Positions 7,101 through 7,236 of a stretch of 7,236 bases of DNA are shown here, piece after piece. Position 1 is the first letter of the stretch; each line of letters opens with the position of its first letter. Source of the DNA: Verrucomicrobiales bacterium (GTDB lineage Bacteria; Verrucomicrobiota; Verrucomicrobiia; Verrucomicrobiales; DEV007); the NCBI GenBank assembly GCA_023253615.1, contig JALRFZ010000501.1:1-7236 (forward strand), read 5' to 3'. Made by a program: the position numbers and the translations under genes. Under the pieces are notes generated by a model that saw only the letters and a program-made list of their open reading frames with translations, was not told the origin of the DNA and did no database searches.

Positions 7101-7236
7101 TCACTTCTTCGGCTCCTCTTTTTTGGCCTCGGGCTTCTTCGGTTCTTCCTTCTTCGGCTCGGGCTTCTTCTCCTCTTTTTTCTCTTCCTTCTTCGGTTCC
7201 TCTTTCTTCGGCTCTTCCTTCACCGGCGGCAGCGCC
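7101..7236 (-). CDS. Lys/Glu/Pro-rich C-terminal tail of an unidentified protein (5' part outside window)
   Basis: On the complement, a frame open from the window edge ends with TGA at 7103-7101 and encodes 44 residues beginning ALPPVKEEPKKEEPKK. Apart from the first five residues it is almost only Lys, Glu and Pro, built from EEPKK, EEKK and KPEPKK units. Such tails are charged and disordered, and in many bacteria they end membrane-associated, secreted or nucleic-acid-binding proteins. The functional domain is not visible, so no role can be given. Codon choice (AAG, GAG, GAA, CCG, CCC) fits a real gene, and the stop lies only 4 bases beyond the end of the convergent hydrolase gene, which supports the frame. 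The other frames of this low-complexity stretch would give Phe/Ser/Leu-rich or Gly/Arg-rich peptides and are less plausible. Confidence 0.7.
   Translation of the reverse strand, partial: ALPPVKEEPKKEEPKKEEKKEEKKPEPKKEEPKKPEAKKEEPKK
7104..7211 (-). repeat. Short in-frame coding repeats (Pro-Lys-Lys units)
   Basis: The plus-strand word CTTCTTCGG, coding Pro-Lys-Lys on the complement, occurs at 7104-7112, 7134-7142, 7149-7157 and 7188-7196, with a one-base variant at 7203-7211. All copies are in the same frame (steps of 30, 15, 39 and 15 bases), separated by Glu/Lys codons. The array is prone to slippage, so its length may differ between strains; this is inference. Confidence 0.75.

Noticed and set aside
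7101..7236. Pyrimidine-rich repeat as a CRISPR or non-coding tandem array
   Set aside because: The units are 9-15 bases, in one frame, and give a coherent Lys/Glu/Pro tail with a stop; there are no spacers or palindromic repeats.

Overview
The window is GC-rich bacterial DNA. Strong G/C bias at third codon positions produces long meaningless antisense frames. Four complete genes on the plus strand all appear to encode secreted proteins. A mobile-element fragment lies to their left, and the end of a converging gene lies to their right. The absence of clear Shine-Dalgarno sites, the density of secreted enzymes with beta-propeller and beta-helix folds, and a Lys/Glu/Pro-rich protein tail resemble the Planctomycetota-Verrucomicrobiota group. 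That assignment is an impression from sequence style; no marker gene is present to prove it.

Layout: (1) 1-621, the C-terminal half of an ISL3-family transposase, followed by a candidate element end near 660-683. (2) 789-2282, a secreted vanadium-dependent haloperoxidase with every known vanadate-binding residue in the right order and spacing, most like the fungal chloroperoxidase type. (3) 2337-3464, a secreted six-bladed-propeller protein of the BNR/sialidase superfamily with four Asp-boxes but no recognisable sialidase FRIP arginine. (4) 3480-5351, a secreted protein with two pectate-lyase-3-type N-caps, so probably two tandem parallel beta-helices (GH55-like layout). (5) 5348-7096, a secreted or membrane-anchored TIM-barrel glycoside hydrolase of clan GH-A type, overlapping the previous gene by ATGA. 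(6) 7101-7236, complement, the Lys/Glu/Pro-rich C-terminus of a protein that starts outside the window.

Genes 2 to 5 run in one direction with gaps of 54 nt, 15 nt and a 4-nt overlap, so genes 3 to 5 very probably form one transcript and gene 2 may lead it. My inference is a small exported cassette for attack on a complex polysaccharide or glycoconjugate: three carbohydrate-active folds plus an enzyme that makes hypohalous acid. No transporter, sensor or regulator is visible. The combination of a vanadium haloperoxidase with such a hydrolase set is the most interesting aspect of the window. The substrate cannot be named from the sequence.
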